Assembly (NCBI GenBank): GCA_963932465.1
Contig: OZ010787.1
Location: 12,769,284-12,833,283 of the forward strand
DNA length: 64,000 nucleotides
Direction of reading: 5' to 3'
From: Maratus speciosus
Taxonomy: Eukaryota > Arthropoda > Arachnida > Araneae > Salticidae
In this document: positions 1 through 10,527 of the stretch, piece after piece
Position numbering within the stretch: the stretch's first letter is position 1
How the letters are laid out: every line of letters begins with the position of its first letter
Made by a program: the position numbers and the translations under genes
Notes under the pieces: generated by a model
The model's database searches: none
The model's input: the letters and a program-made list of their open reading frames with translations, nothing else
Told to the model about the DNA's origin: nothing

Positions 1-577
1 TTTTCTCCTGTTTTTTACCGGGGGTAGGTACCACCTATCTTTCATCCTGCCATAGGTATATCTAACAGGAAATTAAATATGTAAATATTTCGTAAAATCA
101 TAAAAAAATAAAAGAGAAAGTTTTTAGAAAGCATACATACATTTTTTTCTTTAAAGAAAATGTGACATATAGAGGGTGTTTAAAAAAAGGAGAGACAATG
201 TTTAAGAGGTGGTAAAGATTAGCAACATTTGTGTAGGAAACCAGGTCGCAATCCATTTATCCTGCGAAAAATGTAAGGCACTTGCAAAACCCACGGCTTT
301 GCTCCCGTAGTAATTGAAATTTGCCAAGTGGTATTTGTACACCCATTTTTATTAGACGAAATTATGCTGTTACGGATAATTTAAAAGTTACTAATTAAGC
401 CACAGTTTGACTAAACTTCATTATTACACTGCATTCAGCGAAAATAAGAATTAATAAGAAGAACTAAAACTAATTCTAAGTAGATTATAATTTAGAATAT
501 ATTTTAAAACTATAACACTCATTTCAGGTTTCATTTGAAGTTTTGAATTTTTTTTAAACCATTCTTAGCAACATTGT
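1..577. other. AT-rich sequence, no feature seen
   Basis: No coding frame, terminal repeat or RNA gene could be supported here. Confidence 0.5.
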
Positions 578-780
578 AAAAAAACGAAGATTCTACTGGC
601 AATCTAGACGCCAGTACTATCTCCGTATTTTTAAGGAAAAATTTCCCCATAAATTACAGAAAATTTTCCGTTTTTCTGATTAAAAATGAAAAATTTTCTG
701 CAATTTATAGGGGAAAATTTCCGTAAAAAAAACGGAAATAGTACTAGCGTCTAGATTGCCAGTAGAATCTCCGTTTTTTA
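578..780. repeat. Palindromic MITE-like element
   Basis: About 203 bp that fold back on themselves. The left arm (578-660) contains ATTCTACTGGCAATCTAGAC, and the right arm (700-780) carries its reverse complement with few mismatches. An inner pair built on AAATTTTC runs continues the fold. There is no coding capacity and no clear target duplication. It fits a small non-autonomous inverted-repeat element. Confidence 0.75.
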
Positions 781-839
781 GTCCATTTTCTTTTACAGTG
801 AAGCACATACATCTTAAAAGTAACCATCATCATATATTC

Positions 840-1618
840 TAAGTTTGCAGTCAAAAGATCTACCACCCCCCGCCTGGTGGTAGTGGCGCTAACATAAAAT
901 ATAGCCTATAGTCTAGCTGGGACTGTTACCATCAATTTGCAACTATTACTTTTGAAATCGGTTTAGTAAATCCTGAGATTCTATAGTAATCGTAATTTAG
1001 AACATTTTTTGAATGCTTTTCACTCATTTCACCCTTTTAAATTTGGAATTTTTTAGAAACTGTTCTTAGAGTTAGAGAGCATTTATATCAGTAATTACCA
1101 TGCCAAATTTATAGTTTCTAGTGCCTTTAGTATCACAAAAATCGCAATTTTAGGACTTTTTGTCTCCTGCAATGCAATCCCCTGGCAGTAGCGACACCGA
1201 CATAAAATGTAGCCTATATTCAAACTGCGACTGTCACGATCAATTTGCAACCATTACGTTTGAAATCGGTTTGGTATTTCCTGATATCACATAGAAATCG
1301 TAATTTAGAACGCTTTTCGCGCATTTTCCCTCTTTTAAATTTCGAAATTTTTAGAAACTATTCTTAGAGAGCATTTGTATCAGCCAAATTTCAAGTATCT
1401 AGTCTAGGTCCTTCAGTAACACAAAACTCCTGCACCCCCTTGGAAGTGGTGCCACTGACATAAAATGTAACCTATGTTGAAATTGAAACAGAGCCTGGCC
1501 TGTCACCATCAATTTATCACCATTACTTTTGAAATCGGTTCGGTAGTTCCAGAGATTATCCCCCACAAACATACAAACTAACAAACAAACGTTATGTTTC
1601 TTTATAATATTAGTATAG
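840..1618 (+). repeat. Tandem diverged ~270-300 bp units with RTE-like 3' tail
   Basis: Three diverged units share a phrase close to TTGAAATCGGTTTGGTA, at about 955, 1261 and 1532, each preceded by a block near CATAAAATGTAGCCTAT. The last unit ends with CAAACATACAAACTAACAAA and then TTATAATATTAGTATAGAT. Such an end is common in 3' tails of RTE-type non-LTR retrotransposons and their SINE derivatives in arthropods. I infer truncated 3' ends of one family. No reverse transcriptase is present. Confidence 0.5.
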
Positions 1619-1860
1619 ATAAGACTTCAAGTCGAGCCCAGATATTTTTTTGAGAACTGTAACGATAATGAAGCTATTTTAAAGAAATTTTCAATAAATT
1701 TACATTGCTTTCCCTTTATGAGAAATTCAATGTTACTAAAAGTGTTGGCAGTGCGCAGTAATTTAGTTAACTATACCATCAATTCAATCGTGTTTAATGT
1801 TAACTACATTCTAGAATATAGAATACCTAATTCAGCACTGTTTGGAGGTGGATAATTATA

Positions 1861-2728
1861 CAGGGTGTGGAAAAAGTATTGATAATTTTTTCTTAATGTT
1901 TGTGTGTGTCTTTCAAATGTTGTAGAATTATTTTTTTGTGTACATTTGCTCTTTATAATCTAAATATTGCATTATAAGTAAGTATTTTTGGGTTATTGTT
2001 TGCATTTAGTCTTCTGTGCCGAAAAACTCTTCACTATTGAATAAGCTGTTAGCCATCAGAATGACTGCATATTAGCCAAAAACAGTAAAACTGCTAATTC
2101 AAGTGGTGGCATGTAGCCAGAAAAGCTCATCCAGCCAGCATGATATGGTTTTTGGCTGCATCACAAGCAATGGGAAATCGCCTTTGGTCTTTGATGATGC
2201 TGGTGTCAAGATTAATCAGATCAATTATCTCAACTATATTCTAAAGGAGGTCCTTCCATGGCTAAATTCTCATTTTGGAAACAATCCATATGTGTTCCAA
2301 CAAGATTCAGTACCAGCCCATAAGTCTTGCCAAAAGCAACAGAGGTGCCAAGCAAATCTTCGTGATTTCATTTCATCTCAAGACTGGTCTCCGAATACTC
2401 CGAATTTTAATCCACTTGATTACTCAGTATGGGAGTGTTGCAAGCAAGAGCCTGTGCTAATCCTCACAATGATATCACTTCTTTAAAAGCTGCTCTGATG
2501 CGTAAATGGAACGGTTTCGGTTCGGACTACTTGCGGCGCACCGTGGATGCCTTCCCGCAATTTCTCCGCGAGTGTATCAAGGCAAAAGAAGACCGAATCA
2601 AAAATTAATGACATAATATCAATTGATACTTAGTTGTTAATCTTACGCAATAAAAATTATTGAAATAATTGTATCTATGACGTTGTAGTAGAGATTGATT
2701 TTACTATCAATACTTTCTCCGCACCCTG
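1861..2728 (+). mobile_element. Internally deleted Tc1/mariner-type transposon
   Basis: Inverted terminal repeats CAGGGTGTGGAAAAAGTATT (left) and its near-complement at 2705-2728 (two mismatches over the first 24 bases) bound 868 bp. A TA dinucleotide flanks both ends (1859-1860 and 2729-2730), the usual target duplication of this superfamily. Full-length relatives are about 1.3 kb. The missing part is the 5' transposase region with the DNA-binding domain and the first catalytic Asp. Confidence 0.85.
2103..2607 (+). pseudogene. Tc1/mariner transposase C-terminal remnant
   Basis: The frame from about 2103 reads through VFGCITSNGKSPLVF and the second catalytic-Asp motif VFQQDSVPAHKS, then SPNTPNFNPLDYSVWE. 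It stops near 2486 after a one-base frameshift. The other frame continues with PHNDITSLKAALMRKW and QFLRECIKAKEDRIKN to a stop near 2607, the normal C-terminal end of these transposases. There is no methionine at the start, and the first Asp and helix-turn-helix are gone, so the protein is dead. Confidence 0.85.
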
Positions 2729-2730
2729 TA

Positions 2731-3229
2731 AATGCCGCCAATTCTCGCGATATAATTATATTGACACAAAGCAAGGTAAGTCTATTGAAAATTTTGCTCA
2801 AATTTCTTCATTATTAAAGTTAGGAACAAGAATTCGGGATTGTCTTGGAGTAAAATCCTGTGTATTTTTGACTGAGAAATTGGATTGCAACCCTGATTTT
2901 GAAACGAAAAATATTTGTTGTACTGTGCTTTTCCATCTTTTAAAATTTGCCTATGATTTTTTAAACACTTTATATAAATCTGAGATAGTTTTGTGTTATT
3001 TTATTGATGCATTTTAAGTTTTGTAACTCTAATATTGTAAAAGCTGTTTAAATGAATCATAACCAGTGTAACTGTTGATTCTAATATCCGAGAAAAAAAG
3101 CGTTATGATTCCATTCATTAAATAGACAGATTCGATTAACCAGTGATTCAATTAACCGGCTACAACCATTATCAACAACTCAAACCACCCCCCTAGACCA
3201 GAATTCTGGCTGTGCCACTGTGTTAACTA
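2731..3229. other. No feature seen
   Basis: AT-rich sequence. The only oddity is a short duplication of an ATTCGATTAACCAGTGATTC-like phrase near 3131-3165. No gene could be supported. Confidence 0.4.
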
Positions 3230-3845
3230 ATTTTTCTCGAGCCTTATATGGTTTTATGCTATGTTCTGAGTTTTCGGAATTCTCAACTCTACGAGTATAC
3301 TCATCGAATAATTTGCTTTTAATAAAACTGGGCGTCAATTCTTATCCATTTCTCGACTTCAACGCCGTAATTAATGTGTGATATGATGGCGGTAATGAGC
3401 ACAAAAAGAGTGCAGATATATGGGAGTCGGTAACGTTTTCTCCAATCTCAGCTAATTTGTCAATAAGTTTCAATAATTTCGTAATGTGTGCGATTAAGTT
3501 CCCTCCTTCGTTTAGCTTTGTGCTATACAATTTCCAAATCGGGTGTAATTTGCTTGAGAGATTGAACCGTTCGTGAATAGTTTTCAAAGTGTCACAAGTC
3601 TCTCGAGCCGTGTTTAAATGTTTAATGTTTATGATTTGCCCATCTTCAATACTGAGATTGATTAGTGCCCGTGCTTTCCTATCTCTCATATTCTAATTTG
3701 CAGTCAAAGGCATTGGAGCTTGGTCAGTAATGACATCAAATAGCTCTTCTCTAATTAAAAGCATTTCTAATTTGAAACGCCAACACGAATAGTTATTAGC
3801 GTTGACTTTTTCAATAGCTGCACTATCTTTTGCGTAAGCCATCAT
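3230..3845 (-). pseudogene. Ty1/copia gag fragment (UBN2-type)
   Basis: On the minus strand an ATG at 3845-3843 opens a frame with YSCWRFKLEMLLIREELFDV, then the gag signature DRKARALINLSIEDGQ, TCDTLKTIHERF and LFLCSLPPSYHTLITALKSR, and after a stop FIKSKLFDEYTRRVENSE. This is the order found in copia gag (gag-polypeptide of LTR copia-type). Two in-frame stops interrupt it, at 3693-3695 and near 3341. No zinc knuckle, protease, integrase or reverse transcriptase follows, so only the 5' end of the element remains. The likely 5' LTR lies just upstream at 3991-4263. Confidence 0.8.
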
Positions 3846-3990
3846 TTTTTCTTTCCTTTAAATCAATTAAATACTTTTCCCTTCACCTAACTACCGGATT
3901 TTATTTATCTGGCTTAATTTGCCTAAATGGATATCTATATTTATTTAATTTGCTAAATGAGATATTAAATCAGTCTCCATAATCAAAATA

Positions 3991-4263
3991 TGTTGGAAAA
4001 TGTAAGCTTGACGTATCTTTGCGTGAGTTCTCCCGCTCCTCAATTAATCATATACAAACAGCGCTATGCCTCACCACAGCAAAGAAGGAATAATTAATTC
4101 CCTGACCTCTCTTATAGATATCCGTATTGTACCCCAGTTAGGCAGGGACTTACAAATTCTTGTGCATGCGTATCATTATTCATTGTGTATCCATAGTCGT
4201 CGTTCCGCAGTGGGTTTGATCATCTTATGTGGTTATGAGTGTGCACGCACGGGGTATTGAACA
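3991..4263 (-). repeat. Copia-type LTR, 5' side of the gag fragment
   Basis: On the minus strand this 273-bp segment begins TGTTCAATACCCCGTGCGTG and ends CATTTTCCAACA, that is TGTT...AACA as expected of a copia LTR. It sits 145 bp upstream of the gag start. The bases just inside it (GATTATGGAGACTGAT) could be a decayed primer-binding site of the internal initiator-tRNA type used by copia. That point is weak. No second LTR was found in the window. Confidence 0.6.
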
Positions 4264-4943
4264 TCATGAACCTACTCTTTTTGGATAGGAAAGAAAAGAG
4301 AGAAATTTAATTAGAACTATTAAAGAAAAAACAGCGAAACATTGCCCGTCCCTCTGATGCGAGGGCGGATAGGGAATTGAAGCACAAAACACATTTTTAT
4401 TGCAAGATTCACATCATTAATTTTAACAAGTATATCTATTTTTGGCACTTTGATGCAATCATCCAATTAAGCATAATTGGATATTGATATTGAATTAAAA
4501 TCATAAGGAAATAATGTTCGATAAAAAAAGTGTTCAATGTAAAAAAGTCAATTAAAATGTTTGTAAGTTCAAAATGCAAGCCAGAAGAACATAAATGAGA
4601 GCATATGGCTTGATCATTACATATTTCACATTATACGGAAAAAAAGAAAAGTGTAGACTTTCTGTTTTTTCATCTCTCAGCTGCAAACAGTTTCTTTTAC
4701 GTTGAACTCTTAATGATGTAATTTTTCTCTAGCAGATGGTGGAAAAAATAGTTTCGTACCTTATTAGAGGATTATATGAAATATCTTCCATCATGTATTC
4801 TAGATTCTAGACGCTGTACCTGTGTTGCGCCAGCCTCGTTGGTAGTAGAAAGAAAGTGGAAAGGATTGGAAGTGACTGGAGAATGTTAGAACAGTTCTCC
4901 GATATGTTCGAGTAGTAGGACACCACACAAGATTTAAGCGTGG
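4264..4943. other. No feature seen
   Basis: AT-rich up to about 4800, then rising GC. No supported gene. Confidence 0.4.
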
Positions 4944-6854
4944 CGTGAGGCACCCATAAGACGGGGGACCCATCTCCCGCTCCTGGGCTCTCGCAAACCC
5001 TTGCGCCCCTGCTTGGAAACGACCCGGAGGCCGAAACCCGCGACCCATCCCGAAGGCCGCCGCCAGGAACAACCCACCAAGGTCGCCCCTCACACGAACT
5101 CCAGTCAAACCGACGCACTACACCTCGCACGTCACGCCGGATATTCCCAAAAGAAAGATAAATTGGAAGAATACGACAATCCTCACCACCCAGCTAGAAG
5201 AGCCAAATAGTCCCATCTCTTGGTTCCTGACCCAGTACGCCCCGGCAGCCCACAGGAACCAAACACCTATAAAGAAGTCGGGCCTACGAACCTACGCCGA
5301 GGTTTCCCGAGCCGGAGTCACTTTACGGAGGGCTCGCAAGATCAAATACCATTTTCCGGCAAAGACATTTTGCGAGCCAACCGACTTAAAGGGAAGGCAC
5401 CAATAGCTAAGAACCTTGGAGGCACAGGGGAAAAACCCCTCCTGGTGGACAGCGCCTCGCTCAGGGTTTTTTCGCCCGATCTCTCTGCTCAACAGGCGGA
5501 GCCCCTCGCGGCTGGACGCCCAGAACCATGAGAGACCAGACTAGGTGCCGTTAGTGACCCCAGGAGGACATGGAAAGTTCCTCCTAGGCGGGATAGACCC
5601 CACCTCGCTAGGGGGTTGGAGGGTCCAGAGTCCCGCCGGGCCCCCACAACTCGACCCCACTCGAAAGTGGGGAAGCCTTGGGAGGCCGGCAAAAGCCCGA
5701 TCCCCTCTACCTTACCTCACGGTCACCATGGGTACCCAAGCATAAATGCTCCTGACCCCGTGCAGTGGCCGACCGCTACTATGTTAGTCGCCAAAGCACG
5801 ACACCGGACGGAGGCTGCGCACCCGAATAGGTGGTCAAAGCGCGCTCGCGGACCCAGCCTACCGACCAATGCCGCACACCGAGACCCCAAGAAGAGCAAA
5901 CAACCGGCGGACCGGAAACTCGAATAGGGGACGAACCCACGCGATCCGCTCAACCAGTTCGCCAAGCTGTCGACCCAAGTCAGACCCGTGCGGGAGCCCC
6001 GGGGCATGCGTTCGAAGAAAGTTAGTTTGAGACCCCGCTAGATGCTCACCACTGGGCGCGGCAACCTCCAGTAGCGCACAGACACACAGGATCTGAGCCG
6101 GACCGAGAGTTCCTTCGAGATTCGAAGCGCCGCTGCGTTAGTCGGCGAGCCTCGGGCCCGGTTCCCTGCGGAGATGGAGCCCGATGGCGGACCCTCTCCC
6201 AGGGAATTCGGCACGACATCGGGCAGTTAGAGCCATACTGGCCTCCCTCTGTGACCGCTCCCTGGTCCACGAGGGCACCACCCACCTTGGGGTCGGCTCA
6301 CAACTGCTCCAGCTACAGATATCTCGGCGGGATGAGCCACCTGACGCAAAAAGTACATCAGGCGCTGTCCGAAACCCTCACCCTTCGGTTGCTCTGGGAG
6401 ACCCTGCATGGCGATCCCGCGAGCCCCGTCGTCACCAGTGAGTCACCGAGACCCTGTTCTGCAAAGCCCGCTCTTTCCTCTCAGGCTCCCTCTCAGTCAA
6501 TTTGTGGATGAGGTCCTACAACATTAGCTATCCTTTGCCCAGAGTCACCACCCGGTCTATGGCCGGCTCTGGGATCGGACTATGGACCGTCGCTATCCGG
6601 ATTGCCCAGAGAATCCGGGTGCAGGGGGTAGAAACACATCAAACACCATGTTCACCCATGCACAACATCCGTTACCCGTGACTGCCGGACTCGAGGCCTG
6701 TCGACCGCGAGCCACTCTAGGAGACTGAGGTTCGTCCCCATCCGGCCCCCTCGTATTCGTGTACAATGAACTCGGCCGGACTCCAAGTCTCCTCCCCCAC
6801 TCAAAGGGTCGGATTCGGACCACCCGGAGGGGCGGCCACGTGAGGCACCCATAA
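4944..6854. other. GC-rich block of unknown nature, bounded by a 16-bp direct repeat
   Basis: Composition changes abruptly from AT-rich to GC- and CpG-rich. The block starts and ends with the same 16 bases, CGTGAGGCACCCATAA (4944-4959 and 6839-6854). Several frames are open for 60-150 codons on both strands, which is expected by chance at this GC content, and none shows a family I recognise. One frame runs without a stop from about 4960 to 5397 but lacks an early Met. There is no poly-A and no inverted termini. It may be a single insertion with a long target duplication, one monomer plus the edge of the next of a GC-rich satellite, or foreign DNA. Confidence 0.5.
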
Positions 6855-8225
6855 AGGAAAGATTTAAATAGCAGTTGCAAGTAGTTATACCGGCACTTTA
6901 CTTTAAATGTTAAATTGCAAAATAAGTTATTTTTAAATACAACATTTGTATAAGACATTTAATTTTAGACCTGTTACTACCACTATTCCCTAACAAAAAC
7001 AATTTATACATGGTGTCTACTCTCAACGGTGTCCAATGGCTCATTCCTAAACCGTTAGTCATAGACATATAGTTCCAATTACAAAAATGTTTTAAATGAG
7101 TTAAAGAAATATTTTAAAAGCGTTATTTACTATACTGCTTTGAGTTAATAATGAATGTCTATTTACTATAAAAAAAAGGCACCGGTAGACCTAATTTCTG
7201 AGCTCTTTTTTCCGAATTTGATTTTTTAATATTTAACTAATAATACAAATTCAAAATATTATCAATTATGAACAATCTTACCACTTGGAGTCTTACATCC
7301 CCACAGATTATACTCCCATCATTAAGGTAATATTCATTATTGGTTGCTTTTCTCTGCTCTTAATCATGTTTATTTTATAAGTTTTGATTTAACATCTGTT
7401 TGATGTTTATGGAATTTGTTATGAATAAACTGGAAATCCTTACATAAATTATAGAATCTCACTAATTAAATGTAGCTTACAGTAAAATTATAACTGAAAA
7501 AGGAATTAATATTATTAAAATAATTATATTAATATATGTCTATATTAGGTAAACAAATCAACAGTGAAAAGTTTTTTGAAAAGGTGAAAAGATTAATCGG
7601 ATAATGGTTGCATAAAGAATCACAGAAGACGAATTATAGACATAAGACATGGTGGTGACGTTGTGGTGGAAGAGGGATGGGGCGAAAAATGAAAGTTATA
7701 AAAGGGCGCCAATGTCAGGTCTTCCCCCCCCCCCCCCCAATAAAATTTTCAAGTTACGCCCTGGTCTAATCCTTCTTTTAACGTTTAAAAAAAGTATTAC
7801 TCTTATATCTCTATTTCTAAGCAATGTAAAAGCGTTTTTGGAAACAGAAAAACATTTGAATCAACATAAATTGAAATGCTCTGTCAATGTCAATGAGCTC
7901 ATGTGTGCAAAGCGCTCTTCTCGCAAAATCATTTGGCACCCTTCGTGCTTCGCCAAAGTGTTGTACGCTTGAGAGTTCGGATATTAGCGTCCAGACACGA
8001 GAAGTCGGGTGCGGGTAAAATTGGATTAACCGACTTCATGCAAGGAGTGCATTCTGGTGTGATCGGATAATAACGGCAAGTAGAAATAGGAAACTCCGTT
8101 TCATACGGAATGCTAGAGCTCGTCAGGACGGAGAGCAAGTCTGGTCTGCCGTCGTTATCTTACAGTGGAAGATGAAACAGAGAAAATTCTCTACGTGCAT
8201 GCAGATACATTTATAGCCAATCGGA
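6855..8225. other. No gene seen; short C-tract
   Basis: Mostly AT-rich. A run of C lies near 7723-7738, followed by AATAAAATTTTCAAGTTACG. C-tracts next to a phrase like this mark termini of other elements in this window, but no partner end was found. Confidence 0.4.
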
Positions 8226-8227
8226 TG

Positions 8228-8399
8228 CAAGTACGCAGGGGTGTAAAAATATCGGTGCCAGCGGACAGTCTCTCACCACTAAATTTTATTCGTTATTTTT
8301 CGTCTAAATTTTTTGTAAGAATGCTAATAAAATTAAGCAAAGAAAACTGTTGAGAGACTGCCCGCTGCCTCCTAGATTTTTACATTCCTGCAAGTACAT
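8228..8399. repeat. Palindromic MITE, ~170 bp
   Basis: The left arm (8231-8278) carries CAGCGGACAGTCTCTCA. The right arm (8349-8397) carries its complement, TGAGAGACTGCCCGCTG, and pairing continues outward through TGTAAAAAT to GTAC at each end. There is an AT-rich loop and no coding capacity. Confidence 0.75.
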
Positions 8400-8546
8400 A
8401 CGTGTTTTTATTTGTTTTGGAGAGGGAAAGTTAACTGTCTTGCTTTCCATAGAATTACACAAGAATAAGAACATACACAAGAATTTTAGCTCCTACTTCC
8501 ATCTTCCATGGCTTTGTCCAGTGCAAAGAAGATCAAATAAAGGGAC

Positions 8547-8836
8547 CAGTCACTGCCCCCTGAATACTAGGGCTGAGCGCTGACGCAAAAATGGCGGCTG
8601 CCGTAGGCGGATATTTTTCAGCGTGCGTACGGTCCCTTGAATTTATGTACCGATAATTTTTTTAAGTTCTATCCGCTTTATTTTTTCTGAGATTAAATAA
8701 GTCAAAGAAAACTTTTGGAAAATACTTGTGTCTAAATTTAGGGGACCGTACAAACGTTAAACAAAATCCGCCCACGACAGCCGCCATTTTTGTGTCGGTG
8801 CTCAGGCCTAGTCTTCAGAAAGCAGTGAATCAGTCA
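8547..8836. repeat. Palindromic MITE, ~290 bp
   Basis: Arms of about 95 bp pair: the left contains GCAAAAATGGCGGCTGCCGT and GTACGGTCCC, and the right contains the complements. Outer pairing extends to CACTGC and GCAGTG. The centre is AT-rich. It is a typical non-autonomous inverted-repeat element. Confidence 0.8.
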
Positions 8837-9359
8837 TAAATGACGTCACTTGATGCCTTTCCTTCCCCCCCCCCCCTCTTGTGTCTGCCATATTTAGCCG
8901 CGTCTTACGTTGGAGACTGCTGTTGAACTAAGTCAATTCCAAAAATATTTCCAATTCTTTCCAAATAATTGGTTCAATAATAAGAAGAACAAAAAGTATT
9001 TTATGCACACTTAAAAATGTAAATAGGCTTTTTTACTTGGGTTTGGGAATGTTAGACAGATTGCTGACAAGGTCATGCTAATGTAAAACAATAGCATCCA
9101 CTCCTTCAACTCTTTTATAAACCCAAACATTCTTTCACATAAATAACAATAACTTATACCACTGGACCATGGAGCTATGAAAAGATAGGAGTAGACATAT
9201 CAATCTTCCACCGTGAAAGCCTTGAAGCTGAGAAACGAGTTCTTTCCCCATCTCCTGCGTCCGCCATATATGACTTTGACCGAAGTGTGACCAGAAGTAT
9301 TTTGACAAACTCCTAGATACTATTATGTTTCAATCTTGCTCCTTTGATATTATTAATCT

Positions 9360-9980
9360 TTAGCACCGGGCAGCATAACACCCGATAACTAATCCTAACT
9401 TCGTCGTTTAAGTAATAAAATAAATTAAAACACTGGAAGCATGAACTTAAGACTTGATAAAAACTTAACTAGTGTATATTACGTTAAAATTACATTCTTC
9501 GCACATGTGTGCAGCAATACAGTAAGTATAGCGTTACAGCTCAGATTCTAAACATGCGTTTGTTTGTTTGTTTTATTGGACACATACATCAGACTTGTGT
9601 GCTTGCCTCAAGGCCCGCTTATAAGTCATCGTCGATAGGAACGAGATAGCACAATGAAATTTACAACACAGAGAATTTTTACATCCGGGAGCTCCACAAA
9701 GAGTGTGCAATGGAGCCAGCGGGAGTCGAACCCGACAAGCCTCCTACGCTCTAAAGCGATTAGCAGCGTAGTGTCTTAACCACTCGGCCGCGGAGGCCCC
9801 TAAACATGCGTTCACGAGGCAGTCCAACAGTCCAACTGCAAAACGTTTCTTCCCGTCTTACCGCGGAGCTCATCCATGCGGTTTTCAGTTACGGCGGAAT
9901 AGAAACCATGGATGTGGTACGAAGAAAACAGGAGTCAGTTCATAAGCTGGTTTTGGGTTGTCGGCGATGCCAAATCCTCA
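9360..9980 (-). repeat. 3' LTR of the gypsy element, interrupted by a SINE
   Basis: In minus orientation it begins TGAGGATTTGGCATCGCC and ends GCCCGGTGCTAA. It matches 14883-15266 with scattered substitutions and small indels. About 240 bp at 9561-9800 are absent from the other LTR and are a SINE (separate entry). Without it the LTR is about 370 bp. Confidence 0.9.
9561..9800 (-). mobile_element. tRNA-Ser-derived SINE inserted in the LTR
   Basis: Read on the minus strand it opens with a tRNA-like head: A box near GGCCGAGTGGTTAAGAC, anticodon region CTGCTAATC as in tRNA-Ser(GCU), and B box GGTTCGACTCC. The body GGAGCTCCCGG...ACTTATAAGCGGGC follows, then an AATAAA and a (CAAA)n tail. The target duplication is about 12 bp, CTAAACATGCGTT, before (9548-9560) and after (9800-9812). 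The other LTR gives the empty site. A second copy lies at 20731-20963. Confidence 0.93.
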
Positions 9981-10000
9981 AAAGTAGCCCCCCCTCCCTG
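9981..10000 (-). other. Polypurine tract of the gypsy element
   Basis: On the minus strand the sequence just before the 3' LTR is CAGGGAGGGGGGGCTACTTT, mostly purines, in the right place to prime plus-strand DNA synthesis. Confidence 0.6.
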
Positions 10001-10025
10001 AGCGATAGCGAAATAATTTCCACTA

Positions 10026-10527
10026 TCAGAAGTAGCGAGGGTTAAATCTGACGCGCCGACCAGAACGTGTGGTTACAGGCTCACTTTTGGGCGTGAGAGT
10101 TTCTGTTTGATTTGCTGATGTCTCTAACACAGGCTGCTTCTGGTCTGCTTTTTGATTGGGAGGGTGTTCCTCACCTGTGCACCAGAAAGCAGGCTTCACT
10201 CTGTCTATGTGCACCGTGACAGTTCGCTCAGCAATTTTAAGTGTAAATTTTTTTTCAGTTCTTTGCAGCACCAAGTAAGGCCCTCATAAGGAGCTTGTAG
10301 GCTTTTCTTAAAACAGTCTCTGCTCAGAAAGACGTGTGTGCATGACTCAAGGTCCCTGCTGATGAAAATTGGACGGTCAGCTGTAGACCGAGCAGCTACT
10401 GGGCACAATTGGCATACCACCTGACGTAGCCTGCCAAGAAAATTTACCGGATCTGGATTGCCAGCTGCTGGCACCAGGAATTCTCCAGGAAAGGCAATGG
10501 TAGTACCGTATACCATCTCAGCTGCCG
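10026..10527 (-). pseudogene. Gypsy integrase C-terminal part (broken)
   Basis: Reading down the minus strand, the frame after the integrase core resumes with TAAEMVYGTTIAFPGEFLVP, the segment that in gypsy polyproteins follows the catalytic Glu region by about 80 residues. It shifts frame near 10270 and ends with KIAERTVTVHIDRVKPAF and TRSGRRVRFNPRYF, the usual end of pol. The part with the third catalytic residue (Glu) is missing between this segment and the core, with the junction near 10528-10540. Confidence 0.85.

Noticed and set aside
6205..6220. GAATTCGGCACGA, like an adapter used in old cDNA libraries
   Set aside because: It ends differently from the usual adapter and lies in the middle of the GC-rich block without a change of sequence character on either side. 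Chance is likelier.
5220..6511. Several 60-100-codon frames in the GC-rich block
   Set aside because: Overlapping frames on both strands, no known motifs, and expected by chance at this GC content.
9700..9800. tRNA-Ser gene on the minus strand
   Set aside because: The acceptor ends do not pair well. It is followed by the SINE body and bounded by a target duplication, and it is shared with 20731-20963.
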